DNA from: Caprella mutica
Lineage: Eukaryota; Arthropoda; Malacostraca; Amphipoda; Caprellidae
Direction: 5' to 3'
DNA length: 64,000 bases
Assembly (NCBI GenBank): GCA_947561585.1
Contig: CANNZV010002625.1
Span: 1-64,000 of the forward strand
The translations under genes were made by a program, and so were the position numbers. The notes below the pieces were generated by a model. The model searched no databases. It had not been told where the DNA came from and saw nothing but the letters and a program-made list of their open reading frames with translations. Positions 59,697 to 64,000 of the stretch are shown piece by piece; position 1 is the stretch's first letter, and every line of letters starts with the position of its first letter.

Positions 59697-59990
59697 AAGT
59701 ACTATCGACTAAAGAAATGTTAAAAAGATGCCGATATGGGTACTATCGACTAAATAAATGATAAAAAATATACCAATAGAGGTACCTTTAACAACGGCTA
59801 AAAAATGCCAATGTGAGTACTATCAGATAACAAATGATGAAGAGATAACAATATGCGTACTATCGGTTAAAGAAAAGAAAAACAGAAAATTATATAAGTA
59901 CTATCAGTTAAAAAATTTATGGAAGGATACAAATATAAGTACTATCGGCTAAAGAAATGATATTACGTACTATCAGTCTAAAAAATATCT
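59697..59990. repeat. Degenerate ~42-bp tandem repeat
   Basis: Seven or so copies headed by gtactatcgactaaagaaat and variants, directly upstream of the first visible bili-like exon. Confidence 0.8.
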
Positions 59991-60085
59991 TGATCAGTGT
60001 ACCCTGGGTAGTATTATGGAAATAATTACGATACAACCTATTGAAAAATATTGAAATTTAATATAATCTAAATTAAGCCTGAATG

Positions 60086-60166
60086 AAAATTATGGTGGGA
60101 TTATAGAAGACGAAGTATTATCCCCTCTCAATCTTCTATGACCCCACCATAACTTTCGGAGAATGG
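60086..60166. mobile_element. Short hairpin MITE (GGGGCCATAGAAGATT family), copy 2
   Basis: attatggtgggattatagaa pairs with the complement of cttctatgaccccaccataa. Confidence 0.65.
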
Positions 60167-60600
60167 AATAGTATTAGGAATTGGCACTGTAACATCAGAA
60201 TAGTTGATAAGGGTTCCTTGTTCCAAATATTTAATTCATGGTAGCGTGCATGTATAGGTGGGTGCGTGACAGCAGTACCACCTAAAAACCATGTACAACT
60301 CGTACACAAAAAGCAACCAATACCCTTTGCAGAGCCGCTTTCCTAGCAAGTAATGTACAAAATGATAATTAAAAAATTTAATGAGAAAACATAGTCATAA
60401 ATAAGCATTAGTGTTCATTTATTAAAAAATATAAGTTTATATTTTTTTCTCAATATTATTTACTATTTTAACTAATACCAAAATAAATCAATTATTCTCA
60501 TTGTTATTTTTCCTTTTTTATTCATGTATATAGATTTTAAAATTTCACGGAGAATTTATATAATTAAAGATTGTTATACAACATCGAGTCAGATTAATTA
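60167..60600. other. No gene seen
   Basis: Contains a few GC-richer bases at 60,240-60,350, but no coding exon could be supported there. Confidence 0.35.
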
Positions 60601-60607
60601 TGGGAGA

Positions 60608-60684
60608 GAGTTATTGTGGGGCCATAGAAGATTAGGAAGACTGCCCAATTTGATCTTCTATAACCCCACCTTAAATTTTATCCA
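60608..60684. mobile_element. Short hairpin MITE (GGGGCCATAGAAGATT family), copy 3
   Basis: gagttattgtggggccatag pairs with the complement of tcttctataaccccacctta. Confidence 0.65.
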
Positions 60685-60949
60685 GGTATCTTCTATTCCA
60701 TGCATTTATTGCAAATAATTATTAAAACCTACTTGATACCTTTACAATTAGCAGAAAAAAAGAGTAAAGTAACTATCTAGCAATTGAGAGTAGAGGGTCT
60801 AAGTGACAGACAGACCCTTTACCCTATTTGACATTCTATACCGGAAGTTGCCAGTTTACTCTGTCCTCTGATGAATAAGAAATACTTTGAATGTCAAAGA
60901 AAAATACAACAAATGTCAAGCTTTTGATGTCACATATTTATACTGTACA

Positions 60950-61610
60950 GGCATCCCCCACTCTCATTACGTCTCAGACTTATGACAGATCTAATAAGTG
61001 TGGGACATATTCCTCACTTATTACACTTCAGACTTATGACAAGTCAAATAAGTGTATGACATGTCCCTCTCTTATTATGTCTCAAACTTATTACAAGTCG
61101 AATAAGTGTGGGACATATCCCTCTCTTATTATGTCTCACACTTATAACAAGTCGAATAAGTGTGGGACATATCCTTCTCTTATTATACCTCAGACTTTTG
61201 ACGAATCGAATAAGTGTGGGACATATCCCTCTCTTATTATGTCTCAGATTTATGACAAGTCGAATAAGTGTGGGACATATCCCTCTCTTATTATGTCTCA
61301 GACTTATGAAAAGTCGAATTAGTGTGGGGTATGTCCCTTTCATATTATGTCTCAGACTTATGACAAGTTAAATAAGTGTGAGATAAGTCCCTCTCTTATT
61401 ACATCTCGAACTTATGACAAGTCAAATAGGTGTGGGACATGTCCCTCTCTTATTACGTCCCAGACTTTTGACAAGTCGAATAAGTGTGGGACATATCCTT
61501 CTCTTATTATGTCTCAGACTTATGACAAGTTGAATAAGTGTGAGACAAGTCCCTCTCTTATTATGTCTTAGACTTATGATGAGTTGGATAAATGTGGGGC
61601 ATGCCTCGCA
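60950..61610. repeat. 54-bp tandem repeat
   Basis: About 12 copies, each with aataagtgtgggacatatcc, ctctcttattatgtctcaga and cttatgacaagtcg. The 18-residue frame repeat is array translation. A fragment of similar sequence (gggacatgtctcacacttatt) occurs at 63,091. Confidence 0.95.
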
Positions 61611-61810
61611 CTTTTTCTCTCTGGTATAGAAAATATTTCAAGATTTTAACATTGGTAATTTGGTAAGTAGTTTTCATCTCAGTTTCTTTCACAGTAACTA
61701 TTACAAACATTATGATTTAGGTTGTTGAGTTTGATTGATAATTATTATTGTATAATAATGTATTTACAATAAAAGGAATTTCAAATGAATATTACATCAT
61801 ACATATACTA

Positions 61811-62098
61811 TCTATACTAATAATTTCCTTAGTGTGTTTATTTATTTATTTATTTGGTGTCCGCTTTTACACGACGGGTATTAAACATGAAGAATGTAAC
61901 TATGATACGCACGGGAATATATTGACTTGATATTTAAATTCCCCTTTTCTATTCAATTGTTAAATGTATTTTATCTATAAAATAAATTAGACTATGCAGA
62001 AAATTTAATTTTAATTGAATTCATTAAAAGTAACCTAATAGCGGGTAATAAATTGCTATTAATGATGACCTGATATTTTTAACGGGAAAGTACACTAG
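61811..62098 (+). mobile_element. Helitron-like non-autonomous element, copy 2
   Basis: A|TCTATACTAATAATTTCC at the left and ..GGGAAAGTACACTAG|T at the right, about 288 bp, closely matching 5030-5314. The CTAG end and A/T flanks are better preserved than in copy 1. Confidence 0.6.
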
Positions 62099-63160
62099 TA
62101 TATACATAATTAATAATTTGGAGTAGAGTTTTAAGTTTTATAATTTGTATTTCCATCAAATAGTATTTGTATCTTTAATAAATATTGCAGTTCTCTTTTC
62201 ACAGAGCTGCTTCCACCATTTTACATTTTCGTTTGGGTAACATAATGAGGGTTGGTAATTAGATGATTTGTTTAGTTTCCTTATTTAATATTGGAACTGT
62301 TGAACACTGAAAAAAGATCAATTGGTCATTACTTTGAATACACTAAATATAAAGCAGAGTAAAGTAACCAGTGACCAAACGAGTATCTAATGCCGAATAC
62401 TTATTTATAAATATTGTAACAATTAAATTATATTTTTGGTAAATAGCAAAATAATTTGGATCCATTATAACCAAACCTATTTTTTGTCACCACGCATCAC
62501 TACCATTCCTTTTTCTGGGTGTTTGACTCTAATCCAGCAATGTTTCATAGTGCGGATTAGGATTCGTTTGGATACTTCTAAAATTTGAGATAATCACAGA
62601 TATTAATTTATCGTTAATAGATGACTACATTAACGATATCTGTCACACTGTGAAACCTATTACGCAACAGCTTTCTAAAATGAATTCCGTGAACTTAATT
62701 TGACTAAAACAATATATATTTAAAAATAGTATTTATTCGTTTTCAAAATTCAACAGTATATTGTGTTTCATTTCAGAAAAAGCTGCTCACAATTACAATT
62801 AAATTTAAAAGAAAATACTCATAAAAAGCTCCAACTAATCAATATTCTATTCGATACAATATCACAAAGGATTTTGCAATAATTAGAATAATTGTCACTG
62901 CAGTCGCACAAATTCAACTAAATTAATCAAACGATTATATAATATTAAACAGACTTCGTACTGCACTAATATGCATGCAACGTCACTCCAAATGAAAATA
63001 ATAATATAGTCAGTTATAAAATACTTTCTTTGATCCTTTGTTCGAAGAAACACAATATTGTAAGGGTATAATTATAAAATTTTAACTTCGGGACATGTCT
63101 CACACTTATTACTGAATTATCTAAAGTGTGAGTTATATGATTTTATAACAAGAACGGGGT
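62099..63160. other. No gene seen
   Basis: AT-rich intergenic DNA. I looked for an upstream minus-strand bili-like exon and found none I could support. Confidence 0.4.
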
Positions 63161-63162
63161 AC

Positions 63163-63562
63163 TGTTGTAACAATATTGAGACAATGTTGTAATAGTATTG
63201 GGGCAATGTTGTAACAATATTGGGGCAATGTTGTAACAATATTGGGGCAATGTTGTAACTATATTGGGGCAATGTTGTAACAATATTGGGGCAATGTTGT
63301 AACAGTATTGGGGCAATGTTATAATAGTATTGGGGCAATGTTGTAACAATATTGGGGCAATGTTGTAACAATATTGGGGCAATGTTATAATAGTATTGGG
63401 GGCAATGTTGTAACAATATTGGGGCAATGTTTTAATAGTATTGGGGCAATGTTGTAACAATATTGGGGCAATGTTGTAACAGTATTGGGGCAATGTAGTA
63501 ACAATATTGGGGCAATGTTGTAACAATATTGGGGCAATGTTGTAACAGTATTGGGGCAACGT
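63163..63562. repeat. 22-bp minisatellite (block 5)
   Basis: About 18 copies of ggggcaatgttgtaacaata plus tt; variants are taatagta and taacagta. It is the reverse-complement theme of block 4. Confidence 0.96.
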
Positions 63563-63650
63563 TACCACGAAAAAATGGTCCCTATGTAACAATTTCAGCA
63601 TCATATATTCATATCACATGTTATTTATTCATTTTTAGTGTTCTCTCCTG

Positions 63651-63800
63651 GGGAAAAGTTATGGGGGGCCATATAAGATTAATAGGGAAAGGATATGGTG
63701 GGGCCATAGAAGATTAAAACGTGTTCCATCTCAATTTTCTATGGCTCCACCATAACTTTCCCCTCTCAATCTTCTATGGCCCCACCATAACTTTTTCTTT
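63651..63800. mobile_element. Hairpin MITE (GGGGCCATAGAAGATT family), copy 4, compound
   Basis: Two nested or adjacent hairpins: aaaagttatggggggccata..ggtggggccatagaagatt against ttctatggctccaccataac and cttctatggccccaccataa. Confidence 0.7.
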
Positions 63801-64000
63801 GTATTAGTCTTATTCATATTTTCAATGTGAAAATGAAAGTAAAATAATATTGATGCATCATTTTTCATTAGGATATTACATTAAAATCAAAATATTAATA
63901 ATATCAATTAAAATATATAATTATATTAAATTTATATTTTTAATCATTAAATTATATAAAATTATGTTATGCAAACAATTTTTAGATTAACTTTTATTCG
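63801..64000. other. No gene seen
   Basis: AT-rich, to the window edge. Confidence 0.4.

Overview
This window looks like AT-rich nuclear DNA from an insect or other arthropod. It has one recognisable host gene split into many small GT-AG exons, no bacterial-style operons, several DNA-transposon remnants and MITEs, two decayed non-LTR retrotransposons, one very young LTR retrotransposon, and a high load of tandem repeats. I cannot name the species from the sequence. Most long open frames here are read-through of minisatellites whose units lack stops and are not genes.

Layout. 1-4.6 kb: a 20-bp minisatellite, 16-bp and 18-bp arrays, then a second block of the 20-bp unit. 5.0-5.6 kb: two adjacent Helitron-like non-autonomous elements (a close relative lies at 61.8 kb). 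5.7-10.8 kb: a Mutator-like (MULE) element with long terminal inverted repeats, a transposase C-terminal fragment and an 18-bp array; a decayed CR1/L2-like non-LTR retrotransposon carrying a 2A-like motif is nested in it. 12.0-19.7 kb: an almost intact LTR retrotransposon on the minus strand, with two 2,800-bp LTRs, a 4-bp target duplication and a 2,065-bp interior holding only a Gag-like gene. 19.7-34.9 kb: gene-poor DNA with MITEs, a pogo/psq-type HTH fragment and 15-bp arrays. 34.9-38.1 kb: a 71-bp satellite. 38.4-41.4 kb: a MITE and a second, heavily decayed non-LTR element. 42-47.7 kb: a fold-back element, MITEs and minisatellites.

48.6-59.65 kb, minus strand: ten exons of a FERM-domain gene. 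The joined exons fit the FRMD8 / Drosophila bili family (FERM adaptors linked to Wnt co-receptor and iRhom biology). All ten exons agree in splice phase and end in a stop; the N-terminal exon(s) and promoter are missing and probably lie beyond the window. Its introns hold MITEs and four arrays. One array, at 54.84-55.71 kb, is built from the last bases of an exon plus its 5' splice site, so about 28 extra donor-like sites follow the real one.

59.7-64 kb: degenerate arrays, a 54-bp array, the Helitron-like copy, a 22-bp minisatellite and short hairpin MITEs.

The most unusual items are the splice-donor minisatellite in the bili-like gene, the recent gag-only LTR element with giant repeat-bearing LTRs, its insertion into the centre of a palindromic TTAA-MITE relative, and one minisatellite theme recurring at five places.
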